In this document: positions 14,847 to 22,441 of the stretch, piece after piece | Layout: every line of letters starts with the position of its first letter | Numbering within the stretch: the first letter of the stretch is position 1 | Assembly (NCBI GenBank): GCA_045629005.1 | Contig: JAZQQJ010000084.1 | Location: 1 to 28,861 of the forward strand | Reading direction: 5' to 3' | DNA length: 28,861 bases | Source of the DNA: RGIG3528 sp045629005 | GTDB lineage: Bacteria; Bacillota; Clostridia; Lachnospirales; Lachnospiraceae | The notes under the pieces: model-generated | Told to the model about the DNA's origin: nothing | Databases searched by the model: none | Seen by the model: the letters and a program-made list of their open reading frames with translations, nothing else | Position numbers and translations under genes: made by a program

Positions 14847-17246
14847 ATGCAGTACGGTTATTTTGATGAGAAGGCGAAAGAATACATCATCACCCGCCCC
14901 GACACCCCGGCACCTTGGGCAAACTATCTTGGAAGCCCTGCTTATGGCGCAATCATTTCAAACAACGCAGGTGGCTACTCTTTTGAAAAGAGTGGTGCAA
15001 ACGGACGTATTCTGCGTTACGTTTTCAATCAGTTCGATCAGCCGGGCCGTTACATCTATCTTCGTGACAATGATACAAAGGATTTTTGGTCAGCAAGCTG
15101 GCAGCCTGTCGGAAAGGACCTCGAAACATACAAGAGTGAATGCCATCATGGAACAGGCTACACCGACATCCGTGCGGAGTATACAGGCATTACGAGTTCC
15201 GCCCTTTACTATGTTCCGGAAGGCAAGACATACGAAGTATGGCGCCTCAATGTAAAGAATACAAGCGACAAAGCGCGCAAGCTTTCTGTTTTTGGCTACT
15301 GTGAGTTTACAAACGACTGCAATTACGAGCAGGACCAGGTTAACCTTCAGTACACGCAGTTTATTACAAGAACATACTTCAAGACAAACAAGATTATCCA
15401 GACAATAAATGAAAACGTATCAGGCGGCTCCATTAACGGTGATTCCTCCAAGACACGTTTCTTTGCACTTATCGGCAGTCCCATCGCATCATACTGTGGT
15501 GATAAGGAAAGCTTCCTCGGCAGATATCACGGCTACGGCAATCCCGAAGCTGTTATCAACGGCAAGTGCAGCAATGTTCTCAACTACAACTCCAACTGCT
15601 GCGGTGCTCTTTCAACAGATATTACTCTTGCTCCCGGCGAGGAAAAGGACATTGCTTTTGTACTCGGCATGAAGCTTGAGCCTGTTGCTGACGAAATCAT
15701 CAAAGGCTACTCAGATGTTAAGGGTACAGTTGACAAGGAAGTAAACGAGATTATCACACGCTGGCACGCAGAGCTTGCTCATCTTCAGGTTAATACTCCT
15801 TCCGACAGTTTCAACCAGATGCTTAACACATGGAATGCATATCAGTGCTTTATGACCTTCACATGGTCAAGAGCAGCTTCCTTCACATATTGCGGACAGA
15901 GAAACGGCTACGGCTACCGTGATACGGTTCAGGATATCCAGGGAATTATCCACCTTGATCCTGAGATGGCCAAAAAACAGATTACTTTCATGCTTTCAGC
16001 TCAGGTTGACAACGGCGGCGGACTTCCTCTCGTTAAGTACTCACACAATCCGGGACATGAGGATACTCCCGATGATGCAAGCTACGTAAAGGAAACAGGC
16101 CATCCCGCATACAGAGCGGATGACGCACTCTGGCTCTTCCCTACAGTTTTCAAGTACATCGCAGAGTCCGGAAATCTTGCTTACGTTGATGAAGTTATTC
16201 CTTATGCAAACAAGGATGAGGGCACAGTTTACGACCACTTAAAGAGAGCCATCAACTTCTCGATGGAAAGACTTGGTGCACACGGTCTTCCCGCAGGTCT
16301 CCATGCAGACTGGAACGACTGCTTAAGACTTGGCAAGAAGGGTGAAAGCTCATTCGTTGCAATGCAGCTTTACTATGCATTCACAATCATCCGCAGATTC
16401 GCTGAATACAAGAATGATAAAGATTATCTCGCATACATTGACAAGACACAGAAGGAAGTAGGAGACAAGATTCAGAAGTTCTGGTGGGAAGACGACCGCT
16501 TCTTAAGAGGCTTCAAGGAGGATGGTACGGTAATCGGCTCCAAGAAAGATCCTGAAGCAAACATGTGGCTTAATCCTCAGTCATGGTCGGTAATTTCCGG
16601 TCTTGCTTCAAAGGATCAGGCTGAAAAGGCACTTGATTCCGTTTACAGAGAGCTTAATACAAAGTACGGTGCAAGAGTTATGGCTCCTTCCTACAAAGAG
16701 CATGCTTTTGACGGCGCGCTTGCACTCCTTTTCAACGGTTCCACAAAGGAAAACGGCGGTATTTTCTCACAGCCTCAGGGTTGGATTATTCTTGCCGAAG
16801 CACTTATGGGACACGGCAATCGTGCTTTTGAATACTTCACAGAGAGCTCACCTGCATCCATGAACGACAAGGCAGAAATCAGAAAGCTTGAGCCTTACTG
16901 CCATGGACAGTTCACCGAGTCTGTCGATTCTCCTTTCGAGGGACGTTCACACGTTCACTGGCTCACAGGTACCGCATCAACCGTTATGGTTGGTATGGTG
17001 GAAGGTATCCTCGGTCTCCGCCCTGATTTCAACGGTCTTTGCATTGCACCTTCCATTCCTTCCGAATGGGACGGCTTCACTATGGAAAAGGATTTCAGAG
17101 GAAAGCATCTTTCCATCAAGGTTAACAATGCATCCCATGCTGAGTCCGGAGTTAAGAAAGTTACATTAAACGGCAAGGTTATGGATGGTAATTACATCCC
17201 TGCAGCAGAGCTTAAGGATACAAACGACATCGTTGTTGAGATGTAA
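14847..17246 (+). CDS. GH94 disaccharide phosphorylase (cellobiose/chitobiose phosphorylase family)
   Basis: A 799-residue cytosolic phosphorylase, expected to split a beta-linked disaccharide with phosphate into an alpha-sugar 1-phosphate and a free sugar. The N-terminus (GYFDEKAKEYIITRP ... PWANYLG ... NNAGGYSF) and length are typical of GH94. The catalytic Asp is in ADWNDCL (Asp491). QNGYGYRDTVQD-type and KENGGIFSQPQGW segments and the terminal WLTGTAS and LRPDFNGLCIAPSIPSEWDGF blocks also match the family. N-terminal and overall resemblance to N,N'-diacetylchitobiose and cellobiose phosphorylases is about equal by eye, so the substrate is left open. The first ATG with GGAGG (TTGGAGG, about 14835-14841) is used; an upstream frame extension to 14793 covers the promoter. 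Codon use is that of a well-expressed gene. Confidence 0.88.
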   Translation: MQYGYFDEKAKEYIITRPDTPAPWANYLGSPAYGAIISNNAGGYSFEKSGANGRILRYVFNQFDQPGRYIYLRDNDTKDFWSASWQPVGKDLETYKSECHHGTGYTDIRAEYTGITSSALYYVPEGKTYEVWRLNVKNTSDKARKLSVFGYCEFTNDCNYEQDQVNLQYTQFITRTYFKTNKIIQTINENVSGGSINGDSSKTRFFALIGSPIASYCGDKESFLGRYHGYGNPEAVINGKCSNVLNYNSNCCGALSTDITLAPGEEKDIAFVLGMKLEPVADEIIKGYSDVKGTVDKEVNEIITRWHAELAHLQVNTPSDSFNQMLNTWNAYQCFMTFTWSRAASFTYCGQRNGYGYRDTVQDIQGIIHLDPEMAKKQITFMLSAQVDNGGGLPLVKYSHNPGHEDTPDDASYVKETGHPAYRADDALWLFPTVFKYIAESGNLAYVDEVIPYANKDEGTVYDHLKRAINFSMERLGAHGLPAGLHADWNDCLRLGKKGESSFVAMQLYYAFTIIRRFAEYKNDKDYLAYIDKTQKEVGDKIQKFWWEDDRFLRGFKEDGTVIGSKKDPEANMWLNPQSWSVISGLASKDQAEKALDSVYRELNTKYGARVMAPSYKEHAFDGALALLFNGSTKENGGIFSQPQGWIILAEALMGHGNRAFEYFTESSPASMNDKAEIRKLEPYCHGQFTESVDSPFEGRSHVHWLTGTASTVMVGMVEGILGLRPDFNGLCIAPSIPSEWDGFTMEKDFRGKHLSIKVNNASHAESGVKKVTLNGKVMDGNYIPAAELKDTNDIVVEM

Positions 17247-17307
17247 TGATAACTAAATCTTATAGCTTACATTACAAATTAAAATTTGATATTTGAAAGT
17301 TTAAATG

Positions 17308-17348
17308 CTACTCTTTACACGTGCTCGCATGTAAAGAGTAGTATTTTT
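17308..17348 (+). terminator. Terminator hairpin 15 bases before the purO-like gene
   Basis: CTACTCTTTACA (17308-17319) and TGTAAAGAGTAG (17330-17341) form a perfect 12-bp stem followed by TATTTTTA. It ends the GH94 transcript, yet only 15 bases separate it from the next start codon. A possible promoter, TTGATA (17286-17291) with 17-base spacer and TACTCT (17309-17314), overlaps its left arm. Confidence 0.75.
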
Positions 17349-17363
17349 ATGAGGAGGCTTCAT

Positions 17364-18077
17364 ATGCAGACTATTTCCCTTTTAGACGATCTTAAGAGCA
17401 ATTCGTATCCCGGACGCGGCATCGTTATCGGACGTTCCGAGGACGGTAAGTATGCGGTTACGGCATATTTCATTATGGGCAGAAGCGAGAATTCCAGAAA
17501 CCGTGTGTTCGTAACAGACGGTGAAGGCATCCGCACACAGGCCTTCGACCCTTCAAAGATGAAGGACCCGAGCCTTATCATCTATGCACCCGTTCGTGTT
17601 CTTGGTAACAAGACAATTGTTACAAACGGTGATCAGACAGATACAATCTACGAAGGCATGGACAAGCAGCTTACTTTCGAACAGTCCTTAAGAACACGTG
17701 AGTTTGAGCCCGATGGTCCGAACTACACACCTCGTATTTCCGGAATTATGCATGTTGAAAATAATACATATAACTTTGCTCTTTCCATTCTTAAGTCTAA
17801 TGATGGCGATCCGTCATCCTGCAACCGCTTCACATTTGCATACAACGCTCCCAAGGCAGGCGAGGGCAGATTTGTTCATACATATATGGGAGACGGCAAC
17901 CCCCTTCCTTCATTTGAAGGCGAGCCTACAAAGGTTTCACTTAAGGGTGACATCGACAGCTTTACAAACGATGTATGGAATGCATTAAACGAAGACAACA
18001 AGGTTTCACTTTTTGTAAGATACATTGATATTGAAACAGGCAAGTACGAAACAAGAATCGTAAACAAGAACAAATAA
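17364..18077 (+). CDS. purO: IMP cyclohydrolase, PurO type
   Basis: A 237-residue enzyme of the archaeal-type IMP cyclohydrolase family (PF07826-like), which closes the ring of FAICAR to IMP, the final step of purine synthesis. The N-terminus YPGRGIVIGRSEDGKYAVTA (residues 14-33) followed by YFIMGRSENSRNRVF is the family hallmark, and GVx-NGDQTDTIYEG and RISGIMH segments fit as well. GAGGAGG (17351-17357) fixes the start; an extension to 17286 would run through the terminator hairpin. It lies 15 bases before the AICAR transformylase gene, which lacks the usual cyclohydrolase domain, so the two complete each other. No purine riboswitch is visible in the short leader. Confidence 0.88.
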   Translation: MQTISLLDDLKSNSYPGRGIVIGRSEDGKYAVTAYFIMGRSENSRNRVFVTDGEGIRTQAFDPSKMKDPSLIIYAPVRVLGNKTIVTNGDQTDTIYEGMDKQLTFEQSLRTREFEPDGPNYTPRISGIMHVENNTYNFALSILKSNDGDPSSCNRFTFAYNAPKAGEGRFVHTYMGDGNPLPSFEGEPTKVSLKGDIDSFTNDVWNALNEDNKVSLFVRYIDIETGKYETRIVNKNK

Positions 18078-18092
18078 AGAGGAGAGAAAATC

Positions 18093-19268
18093 ATGAAAGA
18101 AATGGAATTGAAATACGGTTGCAATCCCAACCAGAAGCCTTCTAAGGTTTACATGAACGAAGGTGAACTCCCTATTAAGGTTTTAAACGGCAAGCCCGGC
18201 TACATCAACCTTCTTGATGCCTTCAACGGCTGGCAGCTTGTTTCAGAACTTAAGCGTGCAACAGGCCTTCCCGCAGCAACAAGCTTTAAGCATGTTTCTC
18301 CTGCAGGCGCAGCAGTAGGCCTTCCTCTTAACGATATTGAAAAGCAGATTTACTGGGTACAGGAGTACGAAACACTTTCACCTCTTGCTTCCGCATATGC
18401 AAGAGCACGTGGTGCAGACAGAATGTCTTCCTTCGGTGATTTCATTTCTCTTTCCGACGTTTGTGACCTCGACACAGCAAAGCTTGTTAAGCGCGAAGTT
18501 TCCGACGGTATCATCGCTCCCGGCTACGAGCCCGAAGCTCTTGAACTCCTTAAGTCCAAGAAGAAAGGCAACTACGCCGTAATTGAAATCGACCCTTCTT
18601 ACAAGCCTGCTCCTGTAGAGCACAAGGAAGTTTTCGGCATTACCTTTGAACAGGGCAGAAACGAACTTGTTATCGATGAGAACATGCTTAACAACATCGT
18701 TACAAAGAATAAGGATCTTCCCGAGTCAGCAAAGATTGACCTTGTAATCGCACTTATCACACTTAAATATACACAGTCCAATTCCGTTTGCTACGCTAAG
18801 GGCGGTCAGGCAATCGGTATCGGCGCAGGTCAGCAGTCCAGAATCCACTGCACAAGACTCGCAGGCAGCAAGGCTGATAACTGGTATCTCCGCCAGTCAC
18901 CTCAGGTCCTCGGTCTCAAGTTTAAGGAAGGCATCGGCCGTCCTGACAGAGACAACGCCATCGATCTTTACATCGGTGAGGATTATATGGACGTTCTTGC
19001 AGAAGGGAAGTGGCAGAACATCTTCGAGGAGAAGCCCCCTGTATTCACAACAGAAGAGAAGAAGGTATGGCTTGCAGGAAACACTGATGTTGCACTCGGA
19101 TCGGATGCATTCTTCCCCTTCGGTGACAACGTAGAGCGTGCATACCGTTCAGGCGTTCGTTACATTGCTGAGCCCGGCGGCTCCGTACGTGACGAGAATG
19201 TAATCCAGGCATGTGATGACCACAACATTACGATGTGCTTCACAGGAATCCGTCTGTTCCACCACTAA
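18093..19268 (+). CDS. purH: Stand-alone AICAR transformylase (PurH-like, no cyclohydrolase domain)
   Basis: A 391-residue enzyme that transfers a formyl group from 10-formyl-tetrahydrofolate to AICAR. It corresponds to the C-terminal two-thirds of bifunctional PurH: it opens with LKYGCNPNQKPSKVYM and carries the catalytic Lys-His of SFKHVSPAG (about 63-71), the YARARGADRMSSFGDFIS block, and GGQAIGIGAGQQSRIHC, ending DHNITMCFTGIRLFHH. The roughly 130-residue N-terminal MGS-like cyclohydrolase domain is absent, and PurO upstream supplies that activity. AGGAG at about 18080 supports the start. The last codons (CACCAC TAA) take part in the inverted repeat at 19262. Confidence 0.93.
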   Translation: MKEMELKYGCNPNQKPSKVYMNEGELPIKVLNGKPGYINLLDAFNGWQLVSELKRATGLPAATSFKHVSPAGAAVGLPLNDIEKQIYWVQEYETLSPLASAYARARGADRMSSFGDFISLSDVCDLDTAKLVKREVSDGIIAPGYEPEALELLKSKKKGNYAVIEIDPSYKPAPVEHKEVFGITFEQGRNELVIDENMLNNIVTKNKDLPESAKIDLVIALITLKYTQSNSVCYAKGGQAIGIGAGQQSRIHCTRLAGSKADNWYLRQSPQVLGLKFKEGIGRPDRDNAIDLYIGEDYMDVLAEGKWQNIFEEKPPVFTTEEKKVWLAGNTDVALGSDAFFPFGDNVERAYRSGVRYIAEPGGSVRDENVIQACDDHNITMCFTGIRLFHH

Positions 19269-19409
19269 TTCCGAACCTTATGGCTGCACGCGAAGCGCGC
19301 AGTAAAAAACATAAACGCCCGACGAGAGCTTGCTCTCGGTCGGGCGTTTTGTTTTTTTACTGTAGCCGCCTTGGCAAGGCGGCTGCAGCCATAAAGTTCG
19401 GAATAGTGG
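19262..19409. repeat. Cloverleaf-like inverted-repeat element at the purH 3' end
   Basis: The outer arms, 19268-19287 and 19385-19404, are complementary over 20 bases with one mismatch, and pairing continues with a 1-base bulge through 19262-19266/19405-19409 into the purH stop. Inside lie three hairpins in order: CGCG-AAG-CGCG (19289-19299), a long central stem (CAGTAAAAAAC at 19300 pairing with GTTTTTTTACTG at 19351, then 19313-19349), and AGCCGCCTT-GGC-AAGGCGGCT (19364-19384). Folded, this is a four-way junction. The 24 bases at 19320-19343 recur exactly at 19460-19483. It may be a mobile MITE-like repeat; no clear target duplication was seen. Confidence 0.75.
19313..19358 (+). terminator. 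Strong terminator of the purO-purH unit
   Basis: AAACGCCCGA (19313-19322) pairs with TCGGGCGTTT (19340-19349), capped by CGAGAGC-TT-GCTCTCG with one bulged G, followed by TTGTTTTTTT. It is the central arm of the cloverleaf-like element. Confidence 0.85.
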
Positions 19410-19491
19410 AGGCCGGATGGATGACCCCCAATACATCGAGCGAAGGAGTTCGCGAGATGCGACGAGAGCTTGCTCTCGGTCGGAAATTCAC

Positions 19492-19520
19492 TTGACAAAC
19501 TATGATTTGGATACAATAAT
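19492..19520 (+). promoter_or_regulatory. Promoter reading into the 53-nt hairpin array
   Basis: A perfect TTGACA (19492-19497) is followed after 17 bases by AATAAT (19515-19520). A TACAAT is also present but only 14 bases from the -35. The first array hairpin begins at 19526, about at the expected transcription start. Confidence 0.6.
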
Positions 19521-19525
19521 ATGCG

Positions 19526-20250
19526 TAGTCTGCATTATTTGTGACGTGATGCAGACTAAAAACTCTTGTTTTTCTGTTTGGTCCGTGGTTTATATGGCAA
19601 AACTCGGACTGAATATCAGATTTTTCAAAATAGTCCGTCTCATATTTGAGCTTCCACGGACTAAAACTCAGAATTAATAATTTCAGTCTGCTTCGGGCGA
19701 ACAAGAAAGCAGACTAAAATGAACAACACACAGCTTACGTCCGACAAGCTAAAGCAACCTGACGGACTAAAAAGGCTTGCGGGTTGAATCAGTCTGCTTC
19801 GGGCGAACAAGAAAGCAGACTAAAATGAACAACACACAGCTTACGTCCGACAAGCTAAGGTAGCCCAGCGGACTAAAAAAGGCTTGCGGGTTGAATCAGT
19901 CTGCTTCGGGCGAACAAGAAAGCAGACTAAAATGAACAACACACAGCTTACGTCCGACAAGCTAAAGCAACCTGACGGACTAAAAAGGCTTGCGTGGTGA
20001 ATCAGTCTGCTCCGGGCGAACGAAAAGGCAGACTAAATCGAACAACACACAGCTTACGTCCGACAAGCTAAGGCAACCTGACGGACTAAAAAGGCTTGCG
20101 TGGTGAATCAGTCTGCTTCGGACGAACAAGAAGGCAGACTAAAGCGAACAACACACAGCTTACGTCCGACAAGCTAAGGTAGCCCAGCGGACTAAAAAAG
20201 CTTGCGGGGTGAATCAGTCTGCTTCGGGCGAACAAGAAAGCAGACTAAAG
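19526..20250 (+). repeat. 53-nt-period hairpin array before a nuclease-like gene
   Basis: Fourteen hairpins in series. Five full 106-107-bp units start at 19684, 19790, 19897, 20003 and 20109, with a half unit at 20215. Each unit is two 53-nt halves: AGTCTGC...GCAGACTAAA and CGTCCG...CGGACTAAA, with GTC and GACTAAAA at the same offsets in both. Three diverged hairpins upstream keep the register: GTC at 19528, 19581, 19633, then 19686. Two have longer perfect stems (TAGTCTGCAT/ATGCAGACTA and AGTCCGT/ACGGACT). There is no convincing reading frame. The array ends 20-30 bases before the nuclease-like start codon, so it would form that gene's leader if transcribed from 19492. Confidence 0.92.
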
Positions 20251-20275
20251 CGTAAACAAATATTGGAGGGGACAA

Positions 20276-21094
20276 ATGTATACTTTGCTATTAGAATTAA
20301 CAAACAAAATTAATGAACTGAATGCATTGATTATAGAGGCTGACAAGTATATTGGAAAAAAGCAGAATGGACAACTTCGGATATCTGCCCGTGGAAATCA
20401 AAGGCAGTACTATTTGCGAACGGACGAAATTTGCAGGAAATATGTAAACGGCAAATACTTGAAAAAAGGCGAAAAACAGATTGCAATTGATATTGCTCAG
20501 AGGGAGTACTGTGAGGCAGTGAAAAAAGCTGCAGAGAAACAGCTTGCCGAATTGAAGAAACTTCATCGAACTATGTTGGAAGACGGAGTTTCAAAGGTAT
20601 ATGCAAATCTAAATAATCTTCGGAAAGAATTGATAACGCCGGTTTACCTTACGGATGAAGACTTTATAAGTAATTGGGAGAAAACACCTTATGAAGGAAA
20701 AGTTTTCGAAAATGACATAACGGGCTACATTACAAATAAAGGTGAGCGTGTTCGATCAAAATCAGAGAAGATTATTGCAGACTTTCTGTTTGCGAATAAC
20801 ATACCATATAAGTATGAAAAACCACTGAAACTTAAGGTGAAGAACGGAGATATCATAACGATATACCCGGATTTTACGATTCTTCACGTTCATGATAGAA
20901 AAGAAATATATCACGAACACTTTGGAAAAATGGATGACCTTGATTACGCTCAAAATGCTGTGAGAAAGATTGAAACGTATGAAAATAATGGAATCTTCCC
21001 GGGAAAGAATTTGATAATGACTTTTGAAACGGCGGCAAGACCTTTGGATACGAAGCTTATGCAAAATGTCATTAAAAGAGCACTGAATATCTGA
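20276..21094 (+). CDS. PD-(D/E)XK nuclease-like protein of unknown role
   Basis: A 272-residue soluble protein. Residues 1-120 are helical, with GQLRISARGNQRQYYLRT (32-49) and a charged coiled-coil-like stretch (about 70-118). The C-terminal half looks like a PD-(D/E)XK nuclease fold: GERVRSKSEKIIADFL (156-171, Glu164), IPYKYEKPL (176-184), IYPDFTIL (196-203, Asp199) and IYHEHFG (211-217, Glu214), then a helix with Lys231. The usual Lys after the Glu is not present (EHFG), as in related proteins carrying a WEHxG motif. GGAGGGG just upstream fixes the start. It follows the 53-nt array directly. It resembles a widespread uncharacterised Firmicutes family; neither defence nor repair function is established. 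Confidence 0.7.
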   Translation: MYTLLLELTNKINELNALIIEADKYIGKKQNGQLRISARGNQRQYYLRTDEICRKYVNGKYLKKGEKQIAIDIAQREYCEAVKKAAEKQLAELKKLHRTMLEDGVSKVYANLNNLRKELITPVYLTDEDFISNWEKTPYEGKVFENDITGYITNKGERVRSKSEKIIADFLFANNIPYKYEKPLKLKVKNGDIITIYPDFTILHVHDRKEIYHEHFGKMDDLDYAQNAVRKIETYENNGIFPGKNLIMTFETAARPLDTKLMQNVIKRALNI

Positions 21095-21133
21095 TTTCAG
21101 TCGTAAAAAAAGTAGACATGGGGACGGAATTTG

Positions 21134-21145
21134 ATAGAATTCTAT
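21134..21145. promoter_or_regulatory. 12-bp palindrome before the lipoprotein gene
   Basis: ATAGAATTCTAT is a perfect palindrome between a possible -35 (TTGATA, 21131-21136) and -10 (TATGAT, 21152-21157). The 15-base spacer is short, so the promoter call is weak. Confidence 0.3.
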
Positions 21146-21182
21146 TTGGAATATGATTTCAGCTTAAAATAGGAGATTTGTT

Positions 21183-21899
21183 ATGAGAAAAGAATGTAAA
21201 CTTGCTGTGGTACTGCTCTTTATCCTTCTCGTATTTGGTGCATGCAGTGAAACACAAAGCAAAGTTGATAACGTGAATAAAAATGAAAATAGAGCTTCAT
21301 CTACCACTGCACCCGGGAATGAAGCAACGGACAAGCCGACATTGGAACAGGAATCAAGTGAAAGTGTGACATCTCAGCAATCGTTGCTAAATGAGGAAAA
21401 TGAGAAGTACAGCGAAGAGGAAACCATTATTGATTCTGAGCTAGTGGCTACATTTACTGTAGAAGCTACTTCAACGCCTAAACCCGGAAAACGCGAATGG
21501 AATGGTGAAGCACCGTCATTAGCGGATAAATGGATTGGATATTACTATGATAATCCGGATATGAAGGATGGCGACGAGGCGTTTGTACTTGTCCTTGAAC
21601 ATAATTTTTCAAAGCAGACAGGCGAAGGATATTTTGAGGCTCAGTACCAGTATGTTTATTATGACAATGGCGTAGAGGATTTATTAACATATAGCCAGAA
21701 TGAATGGGGATCTTTCTCTGAAGAAGGAGGAGAAGGATATTTCCGAGACTACGGAGATGCCGATGGCCAAACAATGCCGACCATAAAAAAGGCAGGCCTG
21801 TATTTCAATGGGAATACCGTTGAATTTGGCTTTTGCTTGTCGGGAGACACATCGGTTATATATGATACATTATACTTGAAGGAACTATATTACGAATAA
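21183..21899 (+). CDS. Putative lipoprotein of unknown function
   Basis: A 238-residue exported protein. The N-terminus MRKECKLAVVLLFILLVFGAC is a lipoprotein signal peptide with a lipobox ending at Cys21. A Ser/Thr/Asn/Glu-rich linker (about 22-105) follows, as expected for a cell-wall-spanning spacer. The C-terminal domain (about 108-238) starts at EWNGEAPSLADKWIGYYYDN, is rich in Tyr, Gly and acidic residues, and looks beta-stranded; no family is recognised. AGGAG at 21171-21175 supports the start. It is 88 bases after the nuclease-like gene and ends at a strong terminator, so it may be the last gene of that unit. Confidence 0.75.
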   Translation: MRKECKLAVVLLFILLVFGACSETQSKVDNVNKNENRASSTTAPGNEATDKPTLEQESSESVTSQQSLLNEENEKYSEEETIIDSELVATFTVEATSTPKPGKREWNGEAPSLADKWIGYYYDNPDMKDGDEAFVLVLEHNFSKQTGEGYFEAQYQYVYYDNGVEDLLTYSQNEWGSFSEEGGEGYFRDYGDADGQTMPTIKKAGLYFNGNTVEFGFCLSGDTSVIYDTLYLKELYYE

Positions 21900-21927
21900 A
21901 CGGACAAAGAATTTCAAAACCATTAAC

Positions 21928-21960
21928 AAAAGCGGGCTGCGAAAGCAGCCTGCTTTTAAC
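21928..21960 (+). terminator. Rho-independent terminator
   Basis: Arms 21928-21940 and 21945-21957 pair over 13 bases with one G-T wobble around a GAAA tetraloop, ending in TTTT. Confidence 0.88.
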
Positions 21961-21978
21961 GAGCAACAGACTCCATAG

Positions 21979-22088
21979 ATGCGTCTTCAGGAAAGAAATA
22001 ATCATCTGAAGATAGAAGTACCTATGCCTTTATTCCAATGCTCCGGTTCTCCGATAAACTGATCCATCGCACAGGTAACGTAACCACA
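21979..22088 (-). pseudogene. GNAT acetyltransferase fragment (aminoglycoside 6'-acetyltransferase-like)
   Basis: On the minus strand 22017-22085 reads GYVTCAMDQFIGEPEHWNKG and then IGT. MDQFIGEPxxWxKGIGT is the acetyl-CoA-binding core seen in AAC(6')-type GNAT enzymes. The frame then stops at 22002-22004, but the neighbouring frame continues YFYLQMIISFLKTH (21979-22020), which fits the following helix, so there is a frameshift. The N-terminal half and C-terminus are missing. It is a decayed remnant, not a working resistance gene. Confidence 0.65.
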
Positions 22089-22098
22089 GTCGAGATAG

Positions 22099-22308
22099 AA
22101 CCGAGATACCGAAGTATATATCCACTGGAGCAATGCGGTTTCGGAAAGCCGGACTATTCCTCAAACGGTAGGTGCCATGGCGCTATGCATGCAAAATCAA
22201 CCTACGCTGACGTATGAAGAGTTCGTATCATTAGCCGGGCAATGCCCCGGAGAGGACGGTTACGTTATTTTTAATATAGACAGTATTGTCTCCCCAATGG
22301 GTAATTGA
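22099..22308 (+). pseudogene. Orphan C-terminal gene fragment
   Basis: An open frame of 69 codons without its own start region, from after a TAG at 22096 to TGA at 22306. It has protein-like composition (IHWSNAVSESRTIPQTVGAM, then TYEEFVSLAGQCPGEDGYVI). The first ATG (22177) has no clear ribosome binding site. Together with the adjoining GNAT remnant on the other strand, this makes 21960-22310 look like a scar of lost genes. The parent family is not recognised. Confidence 0.4.
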
Positions 22309-22381
22309 TCGGTTACATGTTCTGATATAGAAAATATATTGTCATTGAGCGTCTTGATTTCTTTAGTCACCGAATTCTTTA

Positions 22382-22410
22382 TTGACTGGCTTTTTTCTTT
22401 CGTTTATAAT
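22382..22410 (+). promoter_or_regulatory. Promoter for the cation exporter gene
   Basis: TTGACT (22382-22387), 17-base spacer, TATAAT (22405-22410): near consensus. No metal-regulator operator or manganese riboswitch was recognised nearby. Confidence 0.8.
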
Positions 22411-22441
22411 GTAAGGAATCCCTTTTGGAGGTTTAGAACGA

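Noticed and set aside
17247..17363. Purine (guanine/PreQ1-type) riboswitch before purO
   Set aside because: Only a simple terminator hairpin is present; no conserved aptamer loops are seen.
19268..19404. tRNA or tmRNA from the cloverleaf shape
   Set aside because: Arm lengths are far too long, and there is no T-loop, anticodon arm geometry or CCA end.
19268..19404. Insertion sequence
   Set aside because: No transposase is encoded, and the near-symmetric flanks are part of the stem rather than a target-site duplication.
19417..19677. 86-codon plus-strand reading frame
   Set aside because: It runs through the repeated hairpin, the promoter and array hairpins, and the peptide has no family-like features.
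19526..20250. CRISPR array or retron
   Set aside because: There is no variable spacer, reverse transcriptase or cas gene; both halves of each unit are repeated.
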